Position numbers and translations under genes: made by a program. Under the pieces are notes generated by a model. The model saw only the letters and a list, made by a program, of their open reading frames with translations. It was not told the origin of the DNA and made no database searches. This document shows, one piece after another, positions 26,959-35,496 of a stretch of DNA of 64,000 bases; the stretch's first letter is position 1, and each line of letters opens with the position of its first letter. Source of the DNA: an uncultured Algibacter sp. (GTDB lineage Bacteria; Bacteroidota; Bacteroidia; Flavobacteriales; Flavobacteriaceae); assembly GCF_947495925.1 (NCBI RefSeq), contig NZ_CANMAU010000003.1, forward strand, positions 124,001 to 188,000. The letters are read 5' to 3'.

Positions 26959-29355
26959 TTAATAATTGAGTTGTATTTGTAATGTTACATTACGTCCAAG
27001 GTCATCGGCGAAGTATCGTAATTGGTTTAAATAATTTCTATAAGATGTATCTAAAAGGTTGTTTATTCCGAAGCTTACATTTAAACTTGTTTTTTCACTA
27101 AGGTTAAAAGTCGCTTCACTATAAAAATGTAATAAGTGATATGCAGGTGGGGGCGTGCTAATATCTATTTCACATTTTTCACCTGTCAGTTGGTCTGTTA
27201 CTTCAAAATTAAAATCAGGGTATTCATTTTGTTCAGATACCCATTCAGATTTTAAACTCGCAGAAAAATTATGCCACGTTGTATTTTTATATGTAACCTG
27301 ATTCATTGTATTAAATGGCGGCATTTCAATTAAAGGTATATGGTTTTCTAAATCATAGCCCCTTATAAAAGACGTTCTATTTTGTAATTGCCAGTTATTT
27401 GTTAAATTATAAGTGGCATTTATATCAATGCCATACAATTCAGTATTGGCTTGTTGGTATTCCCAAAACGGAAAGGGGCCTCGTATTGTGCTTATAAAAT
27501 CAAAGGGTATTAAATAGATAAAATCTTCTATTTTGTTATAAAATATTTCAGCAGATAGATTGAATTTTGGTGTATTGTAATTATACGATGCAGAAACTCT
27601 GTTAGAAACTTCTTTATCAAATCTCAGGTCACCAAGCTCAAACCTTGCGGCCGAATGATGCAAACCATCACTGAATAATTCTGAAGGATTAGGTGGTCTG
27701 CTTGAAAGCGCGTAATTCCCAATCACGTAGCTTTTATCATTTAAATAGAATTTAGCACCCACCGAAGCAGAAAGGTTATGATAATCAAAAATGGGATTTG
27801 TTAAATACTGTGTTGGTAACTCTTCAATAATAATATCTGAAAAATCATCATCGTATCCACGTTCTTCCCATCTCGATTTGCGGTAATACTTTTTTGCATC
27901 AATTCTATTAAAATCGTAACGTATACCTGTATCAACAACCAAGTCGTTTTTTATTCGCCATTCGGTCGTAGTGTAAACACCAAAATCATACTTGTCATAG
28001 TCAGGAATTAAACGTCTTACACCCGTATCCGGATTTGCAAAATTATCCTGATAGCGTCCCATGATGCCAAAATTAAATTTTCGATTTAAGTTAGCATCCA
28101 AATTTAAATCTGCTAGGATAGTGTGAGTTTGTAATGTTAAATCTATAGCAGGGGTATTCTTTCTATCTCCAATTCTAACATCAAATTCCAGGCGCCTATT
28201 GTTTTGATAGTCATATTGAAAAGTAACTTTACCAAAGTTTGAAAAACGCTTGTAATAACTTGCCTTGGCTAAATGATGTGTTATATCCTGTTTGGGAGCA
28301 TTGATATCATAGCTGAAATCCTTAATAACAGTTGGTTGTCCCGTATTTATGGCACGCTTTAGATCAAAAACACTACCAATATGCGAAGCGCTCAAAATTC
28401 CAATTTCATTATTTAAATAGCTATAGTATGCTTCGAAACCAGATTGAAAAGCGGTTTTACCAAATCGCGCAGAAAAACCTTTTGAATCTAAGCCTGTATT
28501 AGTAAGGTTATAATCAGGGGCATGGAAATCACCATTTTTTCTGTAAGACCCTTGTAATTGTGTAAACCACCCAGAACTATAATTTTTATTCAAAGTAGAA
28601 GATATATTATAGCCTCTACCATTGGTTTGCGCACCTAAAATAGTACGCCCAAAAAGCGTATCTTTTTGGACTATTTTACTTGGTTTTATAACAACTACAC
28701 CACCAATAGCATCACCACCATAGGCTAAAGCACCGGCTCCTTTAATAACAGATATTTGATTTGCGCTATTGATGTCAATATTTGGAGCATGTTCAATACC
28801 CCATTCTTGGTCCTGTAAACGTACACTATTATTAAGAATCAGTATCCTACTACTATGCAAACCATTTATCATAGGTTTTACAATTGTATTACCAGTATTT
28901 ATTGAGGATACACCTGGAACTTCCTTTAGAGCATCACCCAAACTGAGACTACTATAGCGTTCCAAAACGTCATCTTTAATAACCGTTTCCTGAGCTGTTT
29001 TTGTAGTCTTAGTTCCTTTGTTTCTTAAGCTGACTTCATCTAATTCTTCTAAATGATGCTCCATATCTATCTTCTTAAATGTATCACCAATAATATCAAT
29101 TTCAATACGGTTGGTTTCACATCCAACATGAGATATGACCAAAATTAATTTGCCATTGCAAAGGTTCTTAATGGAGAATTTACCATTTATATCTGCCGTT
29201 GTGTAACGATTTAGTGATTCAATATGAACAGTTGCTCCAGACATTGGGCTACCATCATGAAAATCTGTTACTTCACCAATAAAAGTATATTTACAACTTT
29301 GAGCATGGTATGTGCTAAAAATGAACATGACCACAATCAATAAATTGTGTTTCAT
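26959..29355 (-). CDS. TonB-dependent receptor with carboxypeptidase-regulatory-like domain
   Basis: The 798-residue outer-membrane transporter has a signal peptide (MFIFSTYHAQS), a carboxypeptidase-regulatory-like domain at about 24-110 (FIGEVTDFHDGSPMSGATVHIESLN), and a plug with LGDALKEVPGVSSINTG, SSRILILNNSVRLQDQEWG and VIKGAGALAYGGDAIGGVV. The barrel ends in an aromatic-rich strand LQIQLNY. The plug LQDQEW and AYGGDAIGGV pattern is shared with copper/zinc receptors of the OprC/ZnuD kind, which is only a hint. The neighbours are a small His/Cys-rich protein and an acidic lipoprotein, which would suit metal uptake. Confidence 0.9.
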   Translation of the reverse strand: MKHNLLIVVMFIFSTYHAQSCKYTFIGEVTDFHDGSPMSGATVHIESLNRYTTADINGKFSIKNLCNGKLILVISHVGCETNRIEIDIIGDTFKKIDMEHHLEELDEVSLRNKGTKTTKTAQETVIKDDVLERYSSLSLGDALKEVPGVSSINTGNTIVKPMINGLHSSRILILNNSVRLQDQEWGIEHAPNIDINSANQISVIKGAGALAYGGDAIGGVVVIKPSKIVQKDTLFGRTILGAQTNGRGYNISSTLNKNYSSGWFTQLQGSYRKNGDFHAPDYNLTNTGLDSKGFSARFGKTAFQSGFEAYYSYLNNEIGILSASHIGSVFDLKRAINTGQPTVIKDFSYDINAPKQDITHHLAKASYYKRFSNFGKVTFQYDYQNNRRLEFDVRIGDRKNTPAIDLTLQTHTILADLNLDANLNRKFNFGIMGRYQDNFANPDTGVRRLIPDYDKYDFGVYTTTEWRIKNDLVVDTGIRYDFNRIDAKKYYRKSRWEERGYDDDFSDIIIEELPTQYLTNPIFDYHNLSASVGAKFYLNDKSYVIGNYALSSRPPNPSELFSDGLHHSAARFELGDLRFDKEVSNRVSASYNYNTPKFNLSAEIFYNKIEDFIYLIPFDFISTIRGPFPFWEYQQANTELYGIDINATYNLTNNWQLQNRTSFIRGYDLENHIPLIEMPPFNTMNQVTYKNTTWHNFSASLKSEWVSEQNEYPDFNFEVTDQLTGEKCEIDISTPPPAYHLLHFYSEATFNLSEKTSLNVSFGINNLLDTSYRNYLNQLRYFADDLGRNVTLQIQLNY

Positions 29356-29400
29356 TGTGTTATGTTTTTATTGTATTATTTCTTAGTTTAAATCGGAATA

Positions 29401-29733
29401 TTAAACTAGAACTGGAGGTCCGCGAAGGGAGAAAGATAAAACTGTATGATTATAACAGAAGTTATAAGAGATAGAGATAACCTCAAAATTGTTGAATAAT
29501 ACAGACTCTATATTGTAATGCTGAGATTTTAAATCGTAGTGTTGAAGATTGTATTTATAAAACACACAATCCACTTCACACTCATGAAAATTGGCAGTAT
29601 CAATTTTTTCGCAAGATGGATGACCTTCATGCTCAAAGATATGGGCAATTTTTATGCATGTTGGAACCAATAGAACCAAAACAATTAGTGCTGATACTAT
29701 CCTGAAAGTTATATGTCTTTGTTGTGCCTCCAA
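29401..29733 (-). CDS. Small membrane-anchored His/Cys-rich protein
   Basis: The 110-residue protein has one N-terminal membrane helix (IVSALIVLVLLVPTCIKIAHIFEH). A short region with HEGHPSCEKIDTANFHECEVDC follows, rich in His and Cys and suited to metal binding. The end is LSLRGPPVLV-like (FSLRGPP), a tail I recall from small flavobacterial proteins encoded before TonB receptors. Its stop lies 45 bases before the receptor start and its start directly adjoins the stop of the upstream membrane gene. I infer a role in metal sensing or delivery; no family function is known to me. Confidence 0.7.
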   Translation of the reverse strand: MEAQQRHITFRIVSALIVLVLLVPTCIKIAHIFEHEGHPSCEKIDTANFHECEVDCVFYKYNLQHYDLKSQHYNIESVLFNNFEVISISYNFCYNHTVLSFSLRGPPVLV

Positions 29734-30228
29734 TTAAGCTATAAACCGTTTTAAACCAAATCTACGAAGCATCTTTTTTTCAAAATTCCAAAAGAATTTA
29801 TACTGACCAAATAACCAACCAATGGCTACAAGCAAAATTTGATAAAAGATGAAGCCAATTAGTATATATAAAACCCAATAGGCAAAAACAGGAAGGTTAT
29901 CTTTATTGATGCCCATAATTTTTATTAACGGCCTACTAATAAATACCGATGAAGAACCTGTAATTGCAAAAACTAAAAAAATAGAAATAAGCTCCCATCT
30001 ATAGGTAACGTTCCATTTTTTTTCTAATTTGGAAAATATAAAGAGAACTAATTTTAAAAGCACTAAAAAAAATATGGCACTTAATGCTAAATTAAACGCA
30101 ATGTGTTGATCTTTTAAAAATAAAGAAGATAGTCTAAAAGCTGAGTAACCTAAACCCAATATTCCCAGTATTGGGAATATAAGTTGCCAATTGCTAACTA
30201 TATTCCATTTTTCTTTTAATTTTTTCAC
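29734..30228 (-). CDS. DUF6787-like membrane protein with an internal repeat
   Basis: The 164-residue protein has four to five membrane helices. Two similar units are visible: KEKWNIVSNWQLIFPILGI near the start and EKKWNVTYRWELISIFLVFAITGSSS from about residue 69. Both begin with a KWN....W.L block, which suggests an ancient duplication. The second unit looks like the DUF6787 core, a name I give tentatively. The gene is directly adjacent to the next one and 35 bases after the DUF6146-like gene. Function unknown. Confidence 0.65.
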   Translation of the reverse strand: MKKLKEKWNIVSNWQLIFPILGILGLGYSAFRLSSLFLKDQHIAFNLALSAIFFLVLLKLVLFIFSKLEKKWNVTYRWELISIFLVFAITGSSSVFISRPLIKIMGINKDNLPVFAYWVLYILIGFIFYQILLVAIGWLFGQYKFFWNFEKKMLRRFGLKRFIA

Positions 30229-30263
30229 TCCTGCAATTTAGTTGCAAAAGTATTAAAATGAAA

Positions 30264-30701
30264 TTAAATACGTGGCACAAAAGGTCCTAATCTTTGATTA
30301 TAGGTTAATTGGAAGTAAATGAAATAATTATAGAGCATATAATTAACTTCATATCCATAATCTATATTTTGTTCGTAATTAATTTGCATTTCATAAAGAC
30401 TAGGGTTAAACCTTTGCGGGGTTAGAACACGTTGGTTCCATTCAATTACCATAATTTTATTTCTGGCTTCTAAATAGCCTTGTGAATAAAACCCTCTGGG
30501 TTGTGCTGTACCTTGTAACCAATTATTAAACCCAGGTTCAATGATAATTATTTCATACTCTAGCTCTTCATTTGTAATTTTAACAGTATCATTTAGCTTG
30601 ATTGCTTCAAGTCTCTCGTTGCTTGTCGTAGTTGTTGTTTTTGAAACTTTACAATTAAGTACAAAAATAGATAGCAGTAATATGTAAAAAAGATTTTTCA
30701 T
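30264..30701 (-). CDS. DUF6146-like lipoprotein
   Basis: The 145-residue protein has a lipoprotein signal (FYILLLSIFVLNCKVS, Cys17) and a Thr/Ser-rich linker. The conserved-looking core EYEIIIIEPGFNNWLQGTAQPRGFYSQGYLEARN is followed by an aromatic-rich C-terminus (NYEQNIDYGYEVNYMLYNYFIYFQLTYNQRLGPFVPRI). I recall this from flavobacteria as DUF6146; function unknown. It is the first gene of a five-gene operon that leads to the second TonB receptor, with a -7 box 26 bases upstream of the start codon. Confidence 0.7.
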   Translation of the reverse strand: MKNLFYILLLSIFVLNCKVSKTTTTTSNERLEAIKLNDTVKITNEELEYEIIIIEPGFNNWLQGTAQPRGFYSQGYLEARNKIMVIEWNQRVLTPQRFNPSLYEMQINYEQNIDYGYEVNYMLYNYFIYFQLTYNQRLGPFVPRI

Positions 30702-30726
30702 AATATTTAAGGATTTGTTTATTTAA

Positions 30727-30734
30727 CAAATGTA
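30727..30734 (-). promoter_or_regulatory. -7 promoter element of the five-gene TonB operon
   Basis: TACATTTG on the minus strand matches TAnnTTTG, 25 bases upstream of the start codon at 30701. No clear -33 box is seen. Confidence 0.5.
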
Positions 30735-30853
30735 CCCCACATTACAATTCTGAAAAATGGAAAATGAGTTAACCTATCTTTTCAATGAGTCGGACAATAT
30801 CTTAAAATACTAAAAAAGGATGATAAAATTGCCAATTTTAAATTGATTTTAAC

Positions 30854-30887
30854 AAAAAATGCTAAACTTTAAAGTTTAGCATTTTTT
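30854..30887 (-). terminator. Intrinsic terminator of the DUF937 gene
   Basis: A perfect 17-bp palindrome (30854-30870 with 30871-30887) around GCTAAACTTT is flanked by A and T runs, 19 bases after the DUF937 stop. Confidence 0.88.
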
Positions 30888-30906
30888 AATATCATTTAAT
30901 CAGGAC

Positions 30907-31545
30907 TTATTTTCCTCCAAAAAGACCACCTAGTAAACTTCCAAGGCCTCCTTGTTTTTTGTTTCCTCCTAGTACCATTCCTGCAACATCATCAATAGCG
31001 CTTCCGTCACCATCTGCATCTAAAATAGATTCTAAAAAGCTTTGTTCTTGTCTAGCAGAATTACCCCCAAGTAGTCCCCCTAATAAGTCTTCCATTCCGC
31101 TAGAGCTATTTACATTTTGCTGTCTTGTTTGTTTCCCTAGCATACCCATTAAAAGAGGTGCTGCAATTTTTAAAATTTGAGCAACAGAACTAGCATCCAT
31201 ACCAGCTTTTGCTCCTAAGGTGTTTTCAACATTTCGTTGTTTTGCTCCTAATACGTGTCCTAATATTTTACTACCATCATTTATAACGCTAGAGTCTACA
31301 CCGCCTCCAAATAAACCATCTAGGTTATCCAAGATACTTCCGTCATGTTGGTTGCTTAGAGCTCCCATTAAGCCTTCAGCGCCTTGCGGAGTAGCTGCAT
31401 TACGTTTCATAGCTGCCATTAAAACGGGTAGAGCCATGGTTAATACATCTTGCGTTTTGCTTTGTGGTTGATTAGTTTGACCGGAAACACCATTAATAAT
31501 TGTTTTTCCTAGGTCACTGTTTAATAAATCTAAAATTCCTGACAT
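30907..31545 (-). CDS. DUF937 domain protein
   Basis: The 212-residue protein is rich in Gly, Leu and Asn. It starts MSGILDLLNSDLGKTIINGVSGQ, includes VLTMALPVLMAAMKRNA and ends with glycine-rich repeats (GMVLGGNKKQGGLGSLLGGLFGGK). The whole length matches DUF937 (YidB-like) proteins, whose function is unknown. ILDADGDGSAIDD, near residue 175, resembles an EF-hand/dockerin-like calcium loop. It is a single gene with its own terminator. Confidence 0.88.
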   Translation of the reverse strand: MSGILDLLNSDLGKTIINGVSGQTNQPQSKTQDVLTMALPVLMAAMKRNAATPQGAEGLMGALSNQHDGSILDNLDGLFGGGVDSSVINDGSKILGHVLGAKQRNVENTLGAKAGMDASSVAQILKIAAPLLMGMLGKQTRQQNVNSSSGMEDLLGGLLGGNSARQEQSFLESILDADGDGSAIDDVAGMVLGGNKKQGGLGSLLGGLFGGK

Positions 31546-31658
31546 AATATGTTTTTTATTTTAAAGAGGTTAAATTATGGGTTGAATAAGGTACAAAAAA
31601 AGTACTGACATCTGTTCTTTAGACGCAGTAATGACAATAAAGTCACATATAGTTAAAA

Positions 31659-31694
31659 AATAAAACCCCAACACTTAGTGCTGGGGTTTTATTA
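31659..31694 (-). terminator. Intrinsic terminator of serA
   Basis: A long stem (AATAAAACCCCA-CAC against GTG-TGGGGTTTTATT) has one A-C mismatch and loop TTAG-like, 30 bases after the serA stop. Confidence 0.85.
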
Positions 31695-31724
31695 ATATAT
31701 ATAATTTGAAATAAAGGTTACGCT

Positions 31725-32675
31725 TTATCCTAAAATATTAATTATTTGAGATGCTAATTCAGTACCAATTCTATCTTGCGCTTCATTAGTAGCCGCACCT
31801 GTATGTGGGGTTAAGGATAGTGCTGGATTCATTAATAATTGCATTTCTGGTTTAGGTTCTTTTTCAAAAACATCTAAAGCAGCTCTGGCTACTTTACCAC
31901 TTTCAATAGCTTTAACAAGAGCAACTTCGTTAAGTACACCACCTCGAGCAGCATTAGCAATTATAACACCCTCTTTCATAATGTTAAATTCAGCTTCGTC
32001 AATAACATAATCCTTTTGTGCAGGAACGTGTAATGTGATGAAATCTGCTTGTTTTAAGACATCTTCTTTAGAAATAGTCTTGATATCAAAATTTACAGTT
32101 TGACCATCAAAAAAATCTAATTCTAGATTAGCATTTTCTAAAAACGGGTCGAAAGCAACAACTTTCATACCAGCTCCTAAAGCTACTTTAGCGGTTGCTT
32201 GACCAATACGTCCGAAACCTAAAACACCTAAAGTTTTTCCTTTAAGCTCTGTTCCTTTAGCGTACGCTTTCTTTAAACCCTTAAAATTGCTATCGCCTTC
32301 AAGAGGCATCTCTCTATTGGCGTTATGTAAAAAACGAGCTAATCCGTATAAATGTCCAAATACCAATTCGGCAACAGAGTGGGAAGATGCAGCAGGAGTA
32401 TTAATTACACTGCGTCCTTGCTCTCTAGCATATTCTACATCAATGTTGTCCATACCAACACCACCACGACCAATAATTTTTAATCCTGGGCAGGCATCAA
32501 TTAAATCTTTACGTACCGTGGTTGCACTACGAACTAATAAAACTGCAATATCTTTTTCGTTGATATAGTTTATTAATTGTTCTTGTGCTACTGTTGTTGT
32601 ACTTACTTCGTAACCTGCTTTTTCTAAAGCATCAATTCCGCTTTGTGAAATACCGTCGTTTGCTAATACTTTCAT
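31725..32675 (-). CDS. serA: D-3-phosphoglycerate dehydrogenase (short form)
   Basis: Oxidises 3-phosphoglycerate with NAD in the first step of serine synthesis. The 316-residue length is the short form without ACT domain. The Rossmann motif is VLGFGRIGQATAKVALGAG near residue 150. Catalytic residues lie in HVPAQ, ARGGVLNE (Arg) and the C-terminal LTPHTGAAT with the active-site His; the Glu is in DVFEKEP. SerC is encoded 48 bases upstream in the same direction, so the two steps are cotranscribed. SerB is not visible. Confidence 0.92.
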   Translation of the reverse strand: MKVLANDGISQSGIDALEKAGYEVSTTTVAQEQLINYINEKDIAVLLVRSATTVRKDLIDACPGLKIIGRGGVGMDNIDVEYAREQGRSVINTPAASSHSVAELVFGHLYGLARFLHNANREMPLEGDSNFKGLKKAYAKGTELKGKTLGVLGFGRIGQATAKVALGAGMKVVAFDPFLENANLELDFFDGQTVNFDIKTISKEDVLKQADFITLHVPAQKDYVIDEAEFNIMKEGVIIANAARGGVLNEVALVKAIESGKVARAALDVFEKEPKPEMQLLMNPALSLTPHTGAATNEAQDRIGTELASQIINILG

Positions 32676-32722
32676 TTTATAGTTTTTTATTTCCGCAAAA
32701 GCGAAAATATTATTATTTATAA

Positions 32723-33787
32723 TTAAGCTTTACTCTCTAATTCACTCATAACCTCTACTAGTACTTTTACGCTATCAAGAGGTAATGCATTATACATAGA
32801 CGCTCTATAACCACCAACGCTTCTGTGCCCGTTTACAGCACTAATACCAGCTTCTTTAAGCATGGTTTCAAAAGTATCTTTAAGATTATCATTTTCTAAA
32901 GTGAAAGTTGCATTCATTAAAGATCTATCTTCTTTAGCTGCAAACCCTTTAAATAATGGGTTTAAATCTATTTCAGAATACATTAAAGTTGCTTTTTTCT
33001 CATTTTCTTTTTCGATAGCCGCAATTCCACCAAGACCTTTTAACCATTCTAATGTTAACATAGCTGTATAAATTGGGAATACAGGAGGTGTATTAAACAT
33101 ACTACCTTTGTCGATATGTACCTTGTAATCCATCATTGATGGTATTTTTCTCGACACAGCTCCTAAAACATCTTCTTTAACCACAACTAAAGTTGTTCCT
33201 GAAGGTCCCATGTTTTTTTGAGCACCAGCATAAATGATATCAAATTTAGTAAAATCCAGGGTACGTGAAAAAATATCACTACTCATATCACAAACCGTAG
33301 GAATAGGGGAGTTAGGAAACTCTTTTATTTGCGTACCAAAAATAGTGTTGTTTGAAGTACAGTGGAAATAATCGTAATCTGTAGGAATTTCGTAACCTTT
33401 TGGGATATAATTATAATTCGCATCTTTTGAGGATGCTACTTCATAAATATCGTCATAAATTTTAGCTTCTTTAATAGCTTTTGCTGCCCAAGAACCAGAG
33501 TTTAAATACCCAGCTCTTTTTTCTAAAAGGTTAAGTGCAACCATTAGAAATTGAGTACTCGCACCACCTTGTAAAAATAATGCTTTATATCCCTTACCTT
33601 CTAAACCAAGTAATTCTAAAGCTAAAGCTCTAGCATTTTCCATGATGTCAACAAAGTCCTTACTTCTATGAGAGATTTCTATTAAAGATAATCCACTATT
33701 GTTGTAATCAATTACCGCTTCAGAGGCTTTTAATAAAACTTCTTGTGGTAAAATACTAGGTCCTGCACTAAAGTTATGTTTTTTCAT
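32723..33787 (-). CDS. serC: 3-phosphoserine/phosphohydroxythreonine aminotransferase
   Basis: PLP-dependent class V aminotransferase of 354 residues, the standard length. It converts 3-phosphohydroxypyruvate to phosphoserine. The N-terminus HNFSAGPSILPQEVL is characteristic. The PLP lysine is in IIYAGAQKNMGPSG, and FLQGGASTQF near residue 75 binds the PLP phosphate. The C-terminal NGHRSVGGYRASMYNALP is also typical. It is upstream of serA and about 77 bases after the acyl-CoA reductase gene. All three face left. Confidence 0.96.
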   Translation of the reverse strand: MKKHNFSAGPSILPQEVLLKASEAVIDYNNSGLSLIEISHRSKDFVDIMENARALALELLGLEGKGYKALFLQGGASTQFLMVALNLLEKRAGYLNSGSWAAKAIKEAKIYDDIYEVASSKDANYNYIPKGYEIPTDYDYFHCTSNNTIFGTQIKEFPNSPIPTVCDMSSDIFSRTLDFTKFDIIYAGAQKNMGPSGTTLVVVKEDVLGAVSRKIPSMMDYKVHIDKGSMFNTPPVFPIYTAMLTLEWLKGLGGIAAIEKENEKKATLMYSEIDLNPLFKGFAAKEDRSLMNATFTLENDNLKDTFETMLKEAGISAVNGHRSVGGYRASMYNALPLDSVKVLVEVMSELESKA

Positions 33788-33863
33788 TTTATGTGGTAAA
33801 AATTAAGTTGCAAAGGTCCTAATTAATTACATATTTTACGCTAAAAAATCAATAATTTTTTTG

Positions 33864-34922
33864 TCAAATTGCTAATAAAAATTCAATAGAATCTACGTCA
33901 TCCGCATAATCCCAAAGTTGAGGTTTTTGGGTCGCTCCAAATGCGATTTCATTTTCCATAAATCCACTTGAAACAATGCATTGAATTTGTTCTTTTTTAG
34001 TTTTTAATAATTCCTTTAGCTGATTGGTGTCTTGATAGTATTCGTAGAAAACGGTAGCTATTGGTGAAGCAAAACTTTCATCTTCTTTAATCATGAAGAA
34101 TCCGTTTTCAAGCATATCAAATTCACTCATTAAATATACGGCTTTATTGTAGTCGTAATTATTAGCGTATTTCGCTTTTTCTATTATGGGATGCCAATGA
34201 TAAATAGATTCAAAAAAGGTGTCAAACTTGTATCCTTTTGGAACAAAGAGTTTGGATACATTTCGGCAACCTAAACCATAATATCTAAAGATATCATCAG
34301 ACAGGTTTTTTAAATCATCAGTTGTTTCGTTGCCTGTAAGTACAGCAACAGAATTCCTATTGTTTCTTATAATTGAAGGCTTACCCTTAAAATAATATTC
34401 AAAATAGCGCGCTGTATTATTACTGCCTGTAGCTATTACGGCATCAAAACCTTCTACTTTTTCCTCTGTAAACACAATTTTTTCATTAAATTGAGGTTCT
34501 ATATATTCTAAATACTTAGCTAAATAAGGAAGTAGTTGCTTGTCGTTTGATGATTGTTTCACTAGCACATCGTGTCCACATATTAAAACCGATAAGAAAT
34601 CATGAAATCCAACTAATGGAATATTACCGGCCATAATAATGGCTACTTGTTTAGAGGCGATTTTATCCATATTATATGGACCTAACCAAGTATTAAGGTT
34701 TTCTAAAGTTAAAGCTTCACTCCAAGAATTTATTGCAAACCGAATGTTGTCCTGGGTAAACCAGCCGTTATGTTCTGTAGCCAATTTTAGTTGGTGCTTA
34801 AACCCGTCAAAGAATATATTGTTGTGTTCAATATTTTCGGCTTTTAAGATATCTTCATTAGAAAATTGCCTTAAAAAATCTCCTAATTTTACAAAAGCAT
34901 CAATTCTTTCTTGTAATTGCAT
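33864..34922 (-). CDS. Acyl-CoA reductase (LuxC-like, aldehyde dehydrogenase superfamily)
   Basis: The 352-residue protein matches the LuxC/acyl-CoA reductase family. It begins MQLQERIDAFVKLGDFLRQF and has the nucleotide-binding region IIMAGNIPLVGFHDFLSVLICGHDVLVKQSS, then VIATGSNNTARYFEYYFKGKPSIIRNNRNSVAVLTG. The catalytic cysteine lies in YGLGCRNVSKLFVPKGY. It should reduce a fatty acyl-CoA or acyl thioester to an aldehyde; the physiological substrate in flavobacteria is unknown. Its promoter faces that of the divergent ferredoxin gene across 6 bases. Confidence 0.88.
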   Translation of the reverse strand: MQLQERIDAFVKLGDFLRQFSNEDILKAENIEHNNIFFDGFKHQLKLATEHNGWFTQDNIRFAINSWSEALTLENLNTWLGPYNMDKIASKQVAIIMAGNIPLVGFHDFLSVLICGHDVLVKQSSNDKQLLPYLAKYLEYIEPQFNEKIVFTEEKVEGFDAVIATGSNNTARYFEYYFKGKPSIIRNNRNSVAVLTGNETTDDLKNLSDDIFRYYGLGCRNVSKLFVPKGYKFDTFFESIYHWHPIIEKAKYANNYDYNKAVYLMSEFDMLENGFFMIKEDESFASPIATVFYEYYQDTNQLKELLKTKKEQIQCIVSSGFMENEIAFGATQKPQLWDYADDVDSIEFLLAI

Positions 34923-34928
34923 TCTGAA

Positions 34929-34960
34929 TTTGGTTATGAAGGGTTTTGGCTTTATTTTTG
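34929..34960 (+). promoter_or_regulatory. Promoter of the ferredoxin gene
   Basis: TTTG (34929-34932) and TATTTTTG (34953-34960) are separated by 20 bases, a good -33/-7 pair. Confidence 0.65.
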
Positions 34961-34966
34961 CGATTG

Positions 34967-34974
34967 CAAATTTA
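34967..34974 (-). promoter_or_regulatory. -7 promoter element of the acyl-CoA reductase gene
   Basis: On the minus strand TAAATTTG matches TAnnTTTG. It lies 6 bases from the ferredoxin -7 box and faces it. TTTGC (34957-34961) and GCAAA (34966-34970) form an inverted repeat between them. Confidence 0.5.
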
Positions 34975-35022
34975 AGGAAACTGAAATAGAGTTCTTGAAT
35001 TTTAAAAGATAAAAAAAATACT

Positions 35023-35376
35023 ATGGCAATTATAATAACAGATGAATGTATTAATTGTGGTGCTTGCGAACCAGAGTGCCCAAATACAGCAATATATGAA
35101 GGTGCCGATGATTGGCGCTACAAAGATGGTACAAGTTTAGAAGGCACTGTGGTTTTAACAAATGGTAATGAGGTGGATGCTGATGAGGCTCAGGAACCTG
35201 TTAGTGACGAGCTTTACTATATCGTACCAGATAAATGTACCGAATGTAAAGGGTTTCATGACGAGCCGCAATGTGCAGCTGTTTGTCCTGTAGACTGCTG
35301 TGTGCCTGATGAAGATGTTGTAGAAACGGAAGAAGAATTGTTGGCAAAACAAAGGTTTATGCATCCAGATGGATAG
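35023..35376 (+). CDS. 4Fe-4S dicluster ferredoxin
   Basis: The 117-residue protein has two cluster-binding sets: [17 protein letters not shown] at about residues 9-25 and [22 protein letters not shown] at about 76-97. The expanded second motif, with eight residues before the third Cys, is typical of the YfhL/Alvin-type ferredoxins. It carries low-potential electrons in the cytoplasm; the partner enzyme is unknown. It is divergent from the acyl-CoA reductase and followed by a terminator. Confidence 0.93.
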   Translation: MAIIITDECINCGACEPECPNTAIYEGADDWRYKDGTSLEGTVVLTNGNEVDADEAQEPVSDELYYIVPDKCTECKGFHDEPQCAAVCPVDCCVPDEDVVETEEELLAKQRFMHPDG

Positions 35377-35401
35377 CATATCAATAAGATCAAATTAAAA
35401 G

Positions 35402-35430
35402 AATCCTGAGTCTTTGGCTTAGGATTTTTT
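35402..35430 (+). terminator. Intrinsic terminator of the ferredoxin gene
   Basis: AATCCTGAG and CTTAGGATT form a 9-bp stem with one G-T pair, followed by a T run. Confidence 0.75.
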
Positions 35431-35496
35431 GTTTATATACGATAATGATTTTAAAAGTATTAATTTTAGAGTTGAACTGTTTAGTAGTCGTGTAAT

